This document shows, in pieces, positions 28,201-43,200 of a stretch of 64,000 bases of DNA (its first letter is position 1; the number at the start of each line of letters is the position of its first letter). Below the pieces are notes generated by a model. That model made no database searches and had not been told where the DNA came from. It saw only the letters and a list, made by a program, of their open reading frames with translations. Made by a program: the position numbers and the translations under genes. Source of the stretch: Trileptium ribeirensis (lineage: Eukaryota; Nematoda; Enoplea; Enoplida; Thoracostomopsidae); assembly GCA_030248225.1 (NCBI GenBank), contig JASANE010024751.1, positions 41,159 to 105,158 of the forward strand, read 5' to 3'.

Positions 28201-31200
28201 CACACCTAAAGTTAACTCACACATAATGTCTGTTGCTTGACACCAATTAGATTTGCCAAAAAAAATTTCCACACCACTACAAATGGCTAAAATTTATTTT
28301 TCATTACGAAATATAATTATTTTACCTTAAGTTAAATTACCCTGTATCGTGGCTGCTACACAGTGCAAAGTTTTCTTACAATAACTGATATAGCTCGGGA
28401 ACGGATTGGGAGATATCCACAATTTTCTTAACATTGATAGTGGTTAACGGTCTGCACATACTGGTAATAGCATTTATCGTGATACTTTTCCAAGAACAAG
28501 GACTGAAACGCCAACATTAAGGCCAGAACCAAGGCGTAATGTCTTAACATGCGTAAATGCGTAGTTGTTTTTATCTATAACATGGGTACCGCTAAATGCG
28601 ATGAAAGTTTTCATAACGCAGGCGATATAAAATATTGCGCCCGCAGGCACAATGTACTAATAACGTCTTTGGCAATAATACAGCAAAAACAGCTAGATTT
28701 GTGTCGGAATCTTGTTGGTATTGTTGCTGTTTCTAAAACTTGTGACTGACTGGCTGTATTTGATTTAACTTTTTACAGTCTGCTTGTCTCGCAACCTCAA
28801 TATTTTCGAGCCACCCACACCCTCTCCCCCAAATGAGAGGCCACAAATTAGGTTTCTTCATGGCACGGGTTTTTCGCATTTTTTTGCGTAATTTACGCGT
28901 TTTTGAGGACCCGTTTCGGATTTTGTGATCAAGCTTTGCGTGATTTACGCCTTTGATTTCTAGGTCCGGAGGACAAACTCAGCAGCTGACATATGGGCCG
29001 GATATTTTCCCCAAATTATTCAACATGATTCCCAATGCACAACAGTTCACTGGTGGAACATGGGGACTGAAAAACTCGAAAATAGTATAATTGCCCGTTT
29101 CACAGTTAATATACAATAATAATGCACATTATAGTGAAATGATATAGATTGACGACAATTTAGGGATTACTCTGAGTTCCATAAGGAAGAAAAATTCGCA
29201 TATTTTTGGCTAGCAGAGAGAAATTGATCTTTTTTAGTCTTGCAGAAAAATGCCTAGGGGGAGCCAAAACTAATTGGTTGGACACACAGGGGAAGCTGAA
29301 ATACCTGGGGCCCTCTCCGTGGGAAAGCCAGAAGATACAGAGAGGGCAAATTAGTTTTCGAGCAAGCGAGTGAAGTTTCCACTGAGTGTGCTAGGGGAAA
29401 AATCTTTTTGTTTGTCTTTGTCATTCATAACTCATTTTCGGTTGGATGTGTTTCGAACAAAAAATATTTATCCACTGTTTCATCATTTTATGATTAATTT
29501 TGTCCTTACGGCCAGATTGAGCAAATAACTCTTAAAAACCTGTTTTTGCCATGTTGACCCAGAAGATGGGATTGAAGCTGTTGGCTCATGGTGCTCGTCG
29601 TGACTTTCTATCGGACAAAAAAATTTGTCAAAATCCATCCATAATGAGTCATGTATGACACTGACATGCAAAAAATTTCACGATCTTGCTCCTAACGCTC
29701 TGGGTGAAAACTCCTTCGCTTGTTTCGTTCCGTACCAGTGTTCGCAGTCTGTATCTCGCGACATAGGGGCGCATCGAAAAATCAGACAACCATGCAGGAT
29801 CATCCCATCAAGGTCTACGACTTTTTTATGGGTCAACTGCTTGGGCCGCTGTAGGCCTGAATGTGTTTCATCAACCTTTCTCCAGAAGTAGCGATTTTTA
29901 AATTTTGACGTGTTATTGCGTGTTATTACCTTACAACGTTTTCACTTTTCAAACACACTGCATACGGTGCTTTTGCTATCTAGAGTCCAACATGACATAC
30001 ATCTTTTCTAGGACATTTCAAAATTTTAAACCCAACCGAGTCCATTTCCAAAATGTAGTGTGATTTCATTGTTTCGTTATTATTATTATATATAGGTTTT
30101 TTCTGAACGCTAAATGAGTTGATTTTATTATCTAAAATACAACGAGCATATTTCATGCCATTTCATTGATTTCCAATAGTTTAGGGTTGATTAATCTGGT
30201 TGCCAAATTATGATCTGTTTTCAACTTGTTTTTTACTTATTGCATGCTGGGCATCACAAAGTGTTTGTACAGGTTCTTCTGCAGGCTGAATGCGATGGTT
30301 TGGCTATCTAGAATCCAGCACGAATATTTCATGTTTATTCAGCAGTTTTCACTTGGTTTAGGGCGTACATGGACGAGGTTCGTTGCCCCAGGGGTGAATA
30401 GCGGGTGCGTCTGTGCGGGGGTCGTCACCAGGGGAGTCAGGCAGTAGGCGGCGAGGCATTTTTAACTCAAATGGCACTCATTTTACGAATTCTCCCCTGA
30501 CTTTTGCTATTTTTGCCCAATTTTTTGCCAATTTTTTACGGTGGGGGGAGTACGGGGTTACCGGGGATTAGGATACCTTTCAGGGGGACCGGCGACGCCG
30601 CGATAGTGGGGAAAGCCTCATGTCGGATAATCTCATTGTTCGTCGTCCCTATTAGCGTGCATGGTTTATGATCACTGAGCCTGATTTTCAGAATTTAGTT
30701 TGTCTTCAGTTGCTTGTTGCATACAGGGCGCCAAGAATGGTCTATGTAGGTTTTTGTACGCTTCGTACGATGGTTTGGTTATTTAGAGAATAGCACAATT
30801 GTGATGCGTTGTCTGTGGTTTTCGATGAGTTGAGGGTCGACGAGGTTTTAGGTTTTTCATTGGGTTCAGGATATCCAGAGGTTTTATGTTGGTATGTAAA
30901 TTAAACACGGCCTGCTTCAACAGGCGATTACACAAAGTTATAACCTAAAAATTAAACCATGTTCGCTCCTTTTCACCCTCGCATGTGACATACTTTTTAT
31001 ATTTTAGGCGCTTCATAGTAAGCTTGTCGATGCTTACCTTCACCGCTATAAGTCTTTTGAAAACTTTCCCGATGATTTATATATACATTGGTATTTGGGC
31101 AAACATCTACGAAAAGCCAATAGGTGAGATACTTTGTTTTTGCATAAGACTTTTTGCTTTTGCATAAACTTCGAAATAATCAAGCGTGGAATATATAAAT

Positions 31201-34200
31201 TTACCATCTCTGCGGCAGAGTTGAGGGGCTATATTGTGACAACGGCAGTTCTAGAAGCAAGACAATTTAGACGGAAGTGAGAAATGAAACCACGTTAACA
31301 CCAAAGCCTCTGCCTTTTTCTGAATCGCACGATTTGAGTAGTGACATTAAGTGTATAATACCGAGGCTTCAAAATCTAAACAATATCAAAACACAATGAC
31401 CACTTTAAATCTCTGAAATGGTTTACAAATTGCATATCGAAAGATGCCTCTGCATCCAAGATTGAAGCTTAACATGAATTTAAACAAATTTTTTGAAAAT
31501 TTTTACTTTGAAGTTGAGTTAAATAGTATTGTCAATTTTTTTATCATTAGAGTGTAAATTATCAGAAATCATTAAGCCTGCGAGGCACCTATATTTCGCC
31601 AGGGGACCTTCTGAACCGGGAAATTAAAGCACACTAGAATATTGAACCGGTATGGCATAATAATGTTTACGCGAAATCATTGTAAAAAGTTTTTAAGAGA
31701 GTATAAACACAAAAGAGGAACTATTATCACATGTTTTATTGAACTTTATCGGTATCGATAGTATTATTTATGGTCTATAAAATCAACACGGGTTTCTTTG
31801 GGTCACTGCGAACGCATTGGGCTGAAACGTTAAAGTCGGACACTAAACTGACTGGTTTCTGGCATTCCTTTTTTATTGGCCATCTTAGAGGTGTTGTAAA
31901 TTGCTCATCAGTATTCTGCCTGTTGAAGGTTTTCGCATAGGCATCCCTTACTCATTTTTATTTTATTAAGGAGAGTATTTTTATATTTGTCTGTCGGTTT
32001 AGCTATTTGGAGTGCTCACATCGATATAATTGTAGAATAAGATAATCAGGTGAATTTGCTTTTCTCTGATTTTTTAAATATCAAAGAAGCTTCGAGTACA
32101 CCAGAGCATCTTATCCGAATTTGGTCAAAAAATTCAGGTTGTACTGATATCAAAGTCAAGGTGGATTCTTAATAATGAAATTTGACAGAAATAATAGGCC
32201 ATTACAACACATATAATAACTATTTTCGCACAGTATAGCATCAGAAAACACGATTTACGATAAAAATAAAAGGAAATATAGTCAAAAATGTGCTTGGCAA
32301 CCATATTTAAGCGTGAAAAATATTTAAACAGAGTCTGATAAATGTAATTGTATCTACAGATTAACGCGACAGCATACTTCCCCGTCATTTTTAATACACC
32401 AATTTCTTTTGCGGATAAGTTTCGTAGTTTGTGTATCTTGTTCAATAATAACATCAAAGCAGGGAGTAACCGGAATTCCGATTCCGGCGAAAATCGTGTT
32501 CCGGTTGCGGTTCCGGCCAAAAATCATACCGGAACCGGAATTCCGGTTTAAAAATTTTGTTTGAAATTTTCCATGTTTTTTGCTTCATCCTGTAATCTAA
32601 ACATATGTAATATAATTATATTATACCATGATCAAGCTCCAATACAACCAAGCAAAAGAAAAGATTAACTAACCAAATTGCCGTGTGAAACGTAAGTAGG
32701 GCACATAATTTGAGCAGGAATTTTTCATAATAAATTGCAGGAGTTTGGTAAATCAAAGCCAGGTCGATGCTTGTAGCAGCTATTTTACACATCCAGAAGT
32801 CTGTGGGATACGTTTGAATTAAACCGGTCCAACTCGGTAACAGAGTATGGCTTACGCAGAAGTACTTAGGGTATGCTTGGCTAACATAAATTGCGTCAAG
32901 CACCTTGTAGTGCGCTTGTAAACTTGGTAAATCAGTCTAAATTGAAGTAAACTAACGTTATCTGCAACGCAGCTAGAAACTGCTTTCTTGGCAATGAACT
33001 GTATTTATTGAAACTGTGCGAGCAGCATCACAGTGTGTCTCATTTATAGCATTCTGATTTTAATGTTATCATCATTATGATCTAACTGAAGGGCAGTGTT
33101 TGTCCAACGATACCTAAACAGTGTCTCTGACCACTGATCAAAAAATTATCTTCTATCTATTATTTTCTCTTAGAATCATATAAACCAATAATTTTAAGTT
33201 TCCTGCAGAAGAACATGCAACAAACGTATGTGTAGTAAAGGGAGGCGACTGGAGACAGAGCGAAAGTGTGTATTCTAAGCTCCAAGCTTTGTAAGCACAT
33301 TCGATTTGACGCAGTATACGCAATGGTGTATAGTGGAAGACATTTTTTGCTCTGAATGTCCAAAAACCGACATATTTGATCGATAAATAAACATTATTAG
33401 CTTCCTCAGTCTATTTAAAGTTTCAGAAAGGCAACAATACCATCGCAATACATTAACTTTAATGTAAAAGTTATTTTTAATGCATTTTAAATCCACTATA
33501 CCTTCATTTCTTCCATCATCTGTTTTACTATATATAAATTTCGAAGACCAGGTTCCGGATCCGGTTTAAATGGACGGTTCCGGTTACTGGTTCCGGTTCC
33601 GGTTATTCCCTGCATCAAAGGTATATAATTTTTGTTGCGACGTCTATCTTTTATTCGTTTAAGTTTGTAATTTCACAGTAGATTATTTTAGATGCCACGA
33701 AATTAGCCACGCATATCTGAACCTGGAGTTTCTCGCTGTCCATGTGCGAGCTTGCGGTGGGACACGAACTCTGATTGATTTTGTTCGTTACTCAAAGTAT
33801 TTTAATTTGTTGGTGAGTTACTATTGTATTTTTGATAGCACCGATCGGTGATTTATCGTAGCTACCGTTGACAAATGTAACATTTGTTAAGCAGTTACCT
33901 CAACTCACTGTGCATAGCGTTGTATCACCGCTTGTGGGTAAAAGGTAGGAGCGTGTATTCGTATCTCACTTTTGTGTGTCATTCGTTGATAGCTTTTAAT
34001 TTTGTTTATTTGAAATAAAATATTTTTTAAGTTTATTTACTATTTTCTATAAAATTAAAAGGAACGTGAAAAACCTTTTTTGTTTTAAGGTAAGCACTAC
34101 CAAGCAACGCGCACCCTCGGAGAAACTAAGCTTACACAATGTGTGCTATTTTGAGTTTATTTGTTTAAAATATATTCAAAATTTTTTAAGTTTATTTATT

Positions 34201-37200
34201 ATTTTCTATAAAATTAAAAGGAAAATCGAAACTGTTTTTTTGTTTTAAGGTAACCTTCATCAAGCAACGCGCAACCTCGGAGCAACTAAGCTTACACAAT
34301 GTGTGCTATTTTGAGTTTATTTTTGTAAAATATATTCAGAACATTCGGTTTATGGTACGATAGCTTTGTGCTATTTGTGAAAAAATAAATTATACTAGCA
34401 CTGTAATCTCATCGGTAAGCTATCAAACAACTAAATTTTGTTATTCGTAGCATCAGGCATACAACTACCGTGACAACATAAAATTCCTGGATGGAGCGTA
34501 GCGCCGACCCTAGCAGCGGCGTACTACAGGAGCAAGCCCAGTCTTTCCAATAGTGGGAACACAGCATAGTAATAAACGAGTATTTTCACAGTTTTCAATC
34601 TTGCAATATGTTTCTGATAAAAATTACACCTTCATGTGGTTTGTCACATGCTGGGGAGAGAGAATAAGCGATGCAAGCACATCCGTACAATATTATTGCT
34701 AAATTTATTGTTAAATTTTTCTTTCATATTTCTGCATTACTTGACTTTCAGAGCAATTTTATAGCGTAATAATCATTTTACATAGCTTTATTGCACAGAC
34801 AAATATGGCCATCGTACGAAATTATTTTTTCGTAATGTATTCGCTTTTGTTCCAGATCTGATTGATTTTTATGGTGCGGTGTAAATAAATTAACAAACCA
34901 AATTTAACATTTTTTAAGAATTCGTTGTAAGTAAACATTTTTTTGTATTGTTTGATGTTCCTGCATTCTTACATTAGTGGTTATTTCTGCCAAATATTGT
35001 AGCTTTTTGCGCTTCTAGGACGGCATACGTAAGCTATCTGTACAGCAGTTTTTGAGCGCAAACGCCTTACAGTTTGACCGCAAAACTACCGATTTTATTC
35101 AATGCGCGATTTTAAATAGCCGGCAAGTACCGTATTCGGCGTTTTCGTCACTGCCACCATCGGCTTGTTGCTCGACGGTCGAACAAGAAAGCCGAAATAT
35201 AGCACGACGACAGCTAGCTGTTGATCCTGTTGGAAAATTTTATGTTGAATTGAGGTAAGTTAGCATTGATGCACGGCTGATCAAGTCTGTGTTTGTTGTG
35301 ATAAGTAGCTACGCAAATGTTCGTAGTATTTGGCATTGTATGGCATTTTGTTGCATGTCTATTAGTTCTGTTGCTGTTAGCATGGTGTACTAGACCATAG
35401 ATGGCGTCTCGCATCACATAAAGTGTTTCGCTTTTTTCGAGATCAAGTAGTAGCAAGCAGTGTAAAAAGATATTGTTTACTCTGAAGTTTCAACATTTTA
35501 AACTACATTATGCATTTTATCATATTGATTTCATTAAGTAACATGTGTTGTTATCAATAGCGTAAGACCTACCTTTTTAGTCCATGTTTTCATCTACAAA
35601 ACAAATTTTCTATAGTTATTCGTATCGCAGCTTGTAAAAGCGTAAGTTATCACAATAGGCTGGCCAGATTGCATGCTTAACCCTCTGGACAACAGTATCT
35701 GCCACAGACGTAATCAACATTTATGTAGGTTATATTACTTTGTATTGTTAATAAACACCATAAGTTGTTACGTTGTGCTGGACGAGGGTTTTCGTAGCGG
35801 GGCGACCCTTTGACCGTGTTCGCAAACCGCGAGATTTCCTCTCGCCCGAGGATTTTTACACACGAAGTCTTTTAGCCAAAACTACTAATCAGACTAATGT
35901 GTTCTAATTTCTTTTTATTCCAGACGTTACTTTTGTGGGTACTTTCAGTATAATAGAGGTTGATTCATGATTTATTCGAATATTGGTATGACATAGATTA
36001 TAAACTAATTTATGATTATATTTTATATTTAATCATTATATAAAACTACAGTACGCGCCAGCAATGACCATAATTTAAATTAATAGTAGATTCCATTCTT
36101 AGAACAAATTTTTTTCCAGCGAGTCGCAAGCGAGTTAAAGTCATTTTTGGCGAGTACAGTATTTTTCGACATACGTTTTTCTGCAGTTCGATTTGGCTAT
36201 AAAATGGGAATGGTCGCTTGTAGTTCTTCGTTATATTGCCAGGGTGTCCACCACCGTGAAAAATACCCGAGAAACCGGAAAAATGTGTCAACCGGGCAAA
36301 ACTAGGAATTTTACTGAAATTCTTAATGAAAATTGATGCATTTTTGTTGATAATGATAAAAATTTGCACGTACCATTGTCCTCAAAATTACAAAAATTTG
36401 TCACGTCATGTTACTGGGCGGGAGGCTACATTTTTGCATGGCCTTTTGCATCAGCATGTGCGATAAGTGTGTCACCTAAAGAAGTCATTGCATACAAAGA
36501 CACGCGATGCTGACCCAGGTAAAAGGTCCTGAACTTTACGGAAGTATTTTGTCACATAAAAATTACTAGCGCTAGGATAACACAAATTTTTCAGTGTCCT
36601 TTACAACAGCGTGTGTGATGGGCATGTCATAAAGCGAAGTAGCGGCAAACGAAAAGCGACTCTAACCCCACAAAAGGTGCAGAACTTTTTAGAGAATATC
36701 ACATTTTTTGCAATTGTTCGGCTTGATGTGATCATCTTATGCCGGATACCATGGTCACTAGACTTCGGAAATGTTCACGATCCATAGCTGCCCGAGAGAC
36801 TTCATAACGCCATTGCTTCTCCAGTTTCTATAGTTTAAGCGAGATATGTTCTGGAAGGGTCGCGCCGAAAAGTCCTTCATTAGTTGTCGCATCCACGTTT
36901 TGCGGACACCACCCAAGGGTCGTTTCCAACCTGTTGGTGGGTTGGCGTGGAGCAGTTTACGGGTAACGCTCACTTCGCTCATACGGCAGACGTGGCCAAA
37001 CCAGACCATACGTCTGTGTTTTAGAATCGCCGGTATCTCATCTAAGTTTCCCATGCGCTGCCTGACCTCAGTGTTTGTTACTCTGTCAATGTACTTAATT
37101 CCCAAGATCTTCCTCCAACATCTGTGTTCAAAAGCACGTAAACGGTTGACATGTTCCACTTTGACCGGCCATGCATCGCATCCGTAGAGGAGTATAGGCC

Positions 37201-40200
37201 GAATGCATGCCATATAAATCTTCCGCTTTACGATAATGGTCACAGATCTGTTCTTCCACAGTCTCCAAAGAGCTTCAAAAGCTGCCCACGCTTTGCCAAT
37301 TCTAAACTTAATTTCGTTCGACGCGTCACCTGTGACGGTAATCTCACTACCGAGATATCGGAAAGCTTCCACTTCTTCTAGGTGTTGATTTTCCAGCATG
37401 ATTGGAATGTTTTGAACTGGACAGATGTTCATCACCTTGGTTTTTGCTGCATTAATCTTTAACCCAACACGAGCACCGACGGTAGAGATTTTCTCCACCA
37501 TTTTTTGCAACCTAGCAGGGGTTTCCGCAAATATAGCAATGTCATCAGCAAAACAGAGATCAGTCAATGGGCTTTCATGCTCGCTGTACTTTACTCCGAA
37601 GTACCTGTTGTTCATGGCTTTTGACATTACATAATCAATTGTAATGTTAAACAACATGGGTGAAAGCAGAGCACCTTGACGTACACCAGACTTAATGACA
37701 AAGTCTCGTGACGCTTCGTTGTACGCTTTGATTTTGCTGTTGGTGTTGGCATAGAGCGCTTTAATTAGGTTTATTAGCTTGCAACTCACACCATAAGCTT
37801 CCAATATACGCCACATGCCACTCCTGTCGACACTATCAAATGCAGCCTTGAAGTCAATGAAACAGATGTACGTTGGATATCACATATGATCATTGCGCAC
37901 CAGGTATAACATGAAAAAAAGAGAAAATTAGGGATTTATTAGAGAAAACTGAAAAAATCAACTGTCGTAAGGGGAATGATTTACGATTGTCGCGTTGACT
38001 GTCATTATGGTGGCGGCTCTCTTATCCATTACCTTCCAAGCTAGATTCCCCGTAATGGCTATGCAGCTGCAGCTATGAGGCTTCTTTGTGTTTGCGAGGA
38101 TTGAGGTTGTATACTAGTGTTTTCAACTAGATATATATGCCGCGTAGCTAATATTCTGAGGTTTTTTCTATGGTTTTTGTAGTCTTTAGCGGTTACCTGT
38201 TTGTGTAAAGTTTAGTATTCAGAACGTAGTAAAACGTGCTGGAGATAGTGTGTTGCAGTCGTGAAATCTTTTAAATTAAGTCTCTGTGTGTGATCGGCCA
38301 TAACTCGAGAACGTCTTAACCGATTTTCGTGATCTCAAACCGTGTACACGCCCGAGCGTTTTTGATTTGGGGTCTGGTTCCGGGGTCAGGGGTCAAAATG
38401 TGGGTTTTGGCTCCATTTTACCCCATTTTAGTATCCTTCACGGAAGCAACGTTATTTTTATCTTAACTATGGAATTTTTTCTCTGGATGGTTTTATTTCA
38501 TAGTAAAATGATAAATGTCGATGCCTCTTTTTTTGTTTTTCGATTAAGGCTCCGGTTCTGGATTTATGGGGTTTGAGGTACGAGGGTATGGCGCCCCAAT
38601 GGTTCCTCGACCCAAAATTTGAAAATTTGTTCTGACGTCTTGGGCGGCTGATAAGTTTTACATGGGGGCTTTCGGGTATGGTAAACTCATTGGTGTTATT
38701 TTTGTTGTAACTTGTGCTGGTATTGCGTGATGTCCATATATAGCATATCGACGAATGCTATCGAGAGCTGATTCGATGTATACGCAAAAGGCGTAGGTGT
38801 ACCGATGCTTCACTACGTTCTGCAATCTAGATAGAGTTACTAGTCTTAATTAGATTTAATGGTGATAGTTTGACTATTAGCCAGGCTGTATCGTTTGCAT
38901 TGGTTTAGCTGTATTGCGTAATGTATTAGGCAGATTTGTGCTGGAATATTTCATTGAAAACTCGATAATTAAGTCTTGATGCTGTAATTTGCTTGGGCGT
39001 CTCTTTTGCATACGGATTTGAGCTAATTTTATATAACTATATACACCGGATATTTGACTCACACTAACCGGGAAAATCGGGAATGACTTTCGAAATTCAG
39101 TAGACACCCAAACTGTTGTATATGTGTATTATCGTACTTGATGCCATAGTATTAATGTGTATAATACAATGTATATACAATATATAATGCGATTGTAATA
39201 GGATGAGTGATTTCGGTATCAATCATCCATCCCGCCTTAAATGGACACACCCACTCTCGAGAGCCTCTAAAATTTTTGGTCCAAGGAAAAGTTAACATTG
39301 AGTCTCTGTTTTTACCCCCTCCCAGAGTTTTGAATTGGATCACCCAGGACGGATATCTCAGTTAAAATTTTTTACTCAAGACCGGGACTTTTTAAATATC
39401 GGTTTTTTTTGTAAAAATTGGGCAATGTTTTAGTAAAATTTGAGGAAAATCGGCGTAATTTTACCGAAAATTTGGGGAAATTCGGCAAAATTTCAGTAAA
39501 AATTAAGGAAATTAGACAAAATTTGTGTAAAAAATTTACAAAGAAAAATTCTGAAACATGTGAAAACCTGTGGGGAAGAAAAATTTGTTGTAATCAAAAC
39601 TGAAAATTTTAGAGGTGGGTGGGGACGGAGGGTGGAGTCTTTCACAGGTTAAGCAGAAACAATGTGGGGTCAGCCACCCTATCTCCATGAAAATCCCAGT
39701 GGCTGCGTAAAAATGGGTTTTATATGGAATGAAAACACGAATACGAAAATACACGACAACGGCAATATCTCCGCAACTGCTCAGGCGATATAGGTTATAT
39801 ATAACTCGCTTTGAATAGCAATTCAGCTTCCGTTATTCTGATATGTAGTCTTCAGTGTTGTATCAAAATAGGTTTTTAAATGCGCTTTGAAACTCTAAAT
39901 ACGCAATAAGCGCGTATAGTTTTCATATTGAACACGCAGAATTCTCAATCTTAGAAACAAAACAGGCGTCTGGTTTACGATATTTTGTAATTTGTTAATA
40001 ATGCTATTTTGTAGGCAAAGACGAAAATAGTCTTAGTATTTTATAACCTCACTAGTGGAAAGTTACTTTCAGTGTCATATTTTAAAAACACATTGGGACA
40101 ATGAGTGGTTGACATCTGCACAAAGAAGGACACATAAAAATTATAGAAATGCGTTTTTAAACAATTTCTGTTGCCCTAATGACGAAAATACAGTTACACG

Positions 40201-43200
40201 CCGGCTTCTGTGAACTGGTTTGGTACTGTGCTCACTGAATATGCCCTGAGAGGGGGCGATTATGGCTTGCTCATTTGCTGAAAATCTTGCCAGGGGTATG
40301 AACCGGGGCCAATGGTTCGGAACTGGGGGCGCTAGATTTTGCAAGGGGGCTTGAACTGGGAAGCGAAGTGGTGTGTCGAAATCTTCGATATTTAATAATT
40401 TTCAGCAAAAAGTGCTACAAATGTTAATAAATAGCCCAGAGACAGTGCAAAACGTCTTTATTGACGTTAAAACCAACTTTTCAACCATTTTTTTTTGCTG
40501 AATTTAATTATTTTTTACCTCAGAAAGGAATTTTTGTAAAAATTTTGGCAATTTCTTAATGTCCACAGGGGGTGTTTTTACCGGAGTGGAGTGAAGTCAA
40601 AAATTTCCCCAAGCAGTGGGTTCCGGAAAATGCAACCAGCTTCCCACTTCCAATTAGGACAAGCCAGCGATACTCACCAGTTCACCAGGGTTCCCGCTGT
40701 TGAACTCTGGCATTGCTGAACTGCCCCGAAAATATTGTCCCCGCATAAAAAAATAAAGAATTTTTTGAGCTCCATAAGCAGAAATTTATTAGTATTACTA
40801 TTTATTATATTTTTAGTATATTTTGCCCCTGGCCTTAGAAACTTGCTTATTTTTAGTAATAAAGAAAATTCCTGGGGAAGCCAAATGTGGTGTATGAACT
40901 GGGATACTGCATTTCATAAAAGGCCGCACTTCCTGGGAAAGCCAGAAGCTGTGGGATTTGTCCTGTAATTGTCAGAAATCATGAATTATAATTAATACTA
41001 CCAAAAGTGCATTAAGTAGATGCACTCTTGATACTACTGATTGCATATAGAAATAGGAAATTTTGGCTATTATTATGTCGCTATTTTTTACCACACAGTA
41101 ACAAATTTATGGATTTCTAGCAAAAAATGGTAAAAATCAAGGCATATTTAGCCCGTCAGAAAATTTTTAGTTGCGTTTCCGAACCTTGGGAAAGTCTGTA
41201 TACTTGTGAGCCCCTCTTCCTATTCGGTGAAGCCACTTTACGAAAGTTAACAATTCAGTGTAGTTATTTTCCAATTGCCGTTTTACTACATTTCCTCTCT
41301 TAAATATTCGGTTTACTTATAAGTACGGTGTTAGGATTTAGAAGATCTTACTATCTGAATTACGTTAAGGTATATTATACGACTATCATAATTAGTACTT
41401 CAGTATGAATTTGATCTTCTCAGTGATGACAGTTTTTTATTTGGAAAATTCGTGAAAGCAGAATTATAGCAATAATCGACTATATGTTGCTACATCACTC
41501 CCACGATTATCGACTATCTCTGCACAAGACAACAACTAGCAATTTTTAAAGTGTCAAGTGAAATTTTATTTTTGACAAGCAAGTTGAAAGCGAACGAAGA
41601 GTGAGCAGCCGACAATTGTGGCGAGTATGTACAACAAAATAATGCACAAATTAGCATTAGTCATTTAATTGAAACGGTGTGATGTTTTTTCAAATAACAG
41701 TCTATTGTGCGAAAACTCTTTTTGGCTATATTGTACAACTCATCGCTAAATGATGCTTTTTATAACATACCACTCTTAGTGGAATCTAGCATTTACGCCG
41801 TGCCAATTTTTTGTGTCCAAAATTTCACAAAAATGACACAAATTGGGACGTATCTTGGGTCCGCCGATGTTTTAAATTAAGTTTTCTCAGACGCGTCGGG
41901 ACAAAAAATTAATGCACACTAAACTCATAATACTTTCATCAAAAGCTACAGCTTTGTCAAACAACACAGAGCATTTATTTTCAAAGTATGGGCGAAAATT
42001 TTTTATAATATCAAAAATTAAATTTACACAATTTTCAGTAAGTGAGTCTTTTGCACTTTAAGCGCAAACTATGGATTTCTTGGGTTATTTAACTTTTAAT
42101 CACACTTGATTCATTATTCAAAACCGAATTTGTATATTGTATTTACTTCTAAAAGACGTTACTAAACCAACATTGTCAAAGTTTGGCATATTGTCAATTT
42201 ACTGATTATTAAACAAAAGAATATCTCTATGAGATCGCTTAGTAGTTATTATTGTATTTTATATGCTATGCATCTCCTACCGCAAGTATTAGGGGCTTAA
42301 AACGTGAAAAATTAAGACGTTTGAAATTTTATTTTTCTTGTGACAAATTTTGAATTTTGTGTGTCTTGAAATACGACAGTATCAATCCGTTCGAACAAAC
42401 AAGCCGTGAGCAGGTGACTTGCTCGAGATATCGAAAGTCTAGCGTATTAATTTTTTTCAAGCGAATAATTTTATTGCAATAGTTATAATTGTTGCTTTCA
42501 AGTGAGGGTGTGCGAGTCGCGCTTAGATGTCAAGGGATTTGCGGGGCAGTCCAACTAACAGTCATTATTGCTGGTGCTGTAACGTAGGTCATTCGTTGCA
42601 ACGAACGATTTCGTTGGTAACACCATTTCGGTTCTGCACAAACTTCCGTGTAACCTGTCCATGATATACTTCTGTACTATTTTTATTTTAATAAAACGCT
42701 ATAAACGACTGTGACACACTTCTCAAGAAATAGCTAAGGTTCTTGTACCAATTTCGTCAACTACTCAGTTTGTTGCTATTGTCTGTGACCGTTCGTAATT
42801 GTTTCGTTGTAAAGTGCGTATGTACATTTTGTATAATGATGTGCTTTTGAAAATTATTTTCTTTGAACTTTTGCCTTGCTATTACAGTCATTATACTGCT
42901 GTGCTTGCCAAAACAAAGCTTAGTATCGGTGTTACATACAGTATCACCCTTAAACACATAAGCTTCATGCATTGTATTTTAAGCAACAGTCAAGTGTCAC
43001 CGTACTCTGTTCCTCCTGATTTTGCACTTCGGCCGCACGAAGCGAAGATATATCGTTTGTGTTATTATAATCATGACAACTCGCCATTTGTTATTTCTTG
43101 TGCCGCGGATGGATATATTAAGGTATCGAAATGGTTTTAGTACGTGCACAAGAGTCGATTATGATCGACTCTATTGAGGAGTGTCACACTCTTCCGTAGA

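Larger units (their letters stand above)
35255..42983 (+). other. Intron 11 (largest)
   Basis: This 7.7-kb intron separates the helical domain from the WD40 region. It holds a diverged tandem duplication at 36440-36720, the antisense LINE fragment and a family B copy. It also holds an AAAATTT-rich stretch (39360-39660), C-run segments (40240-40960) and AT-rich unassigned sequence (41.0-42.9 kb). Confidence 0.65.

Noticed and set aside
32134..32520. 128-codon open frame on the minus strand
   Set aside because: It runs out of the hAT element end into plain intron, with low-complexity hydrophobic composition and no family resemblance.
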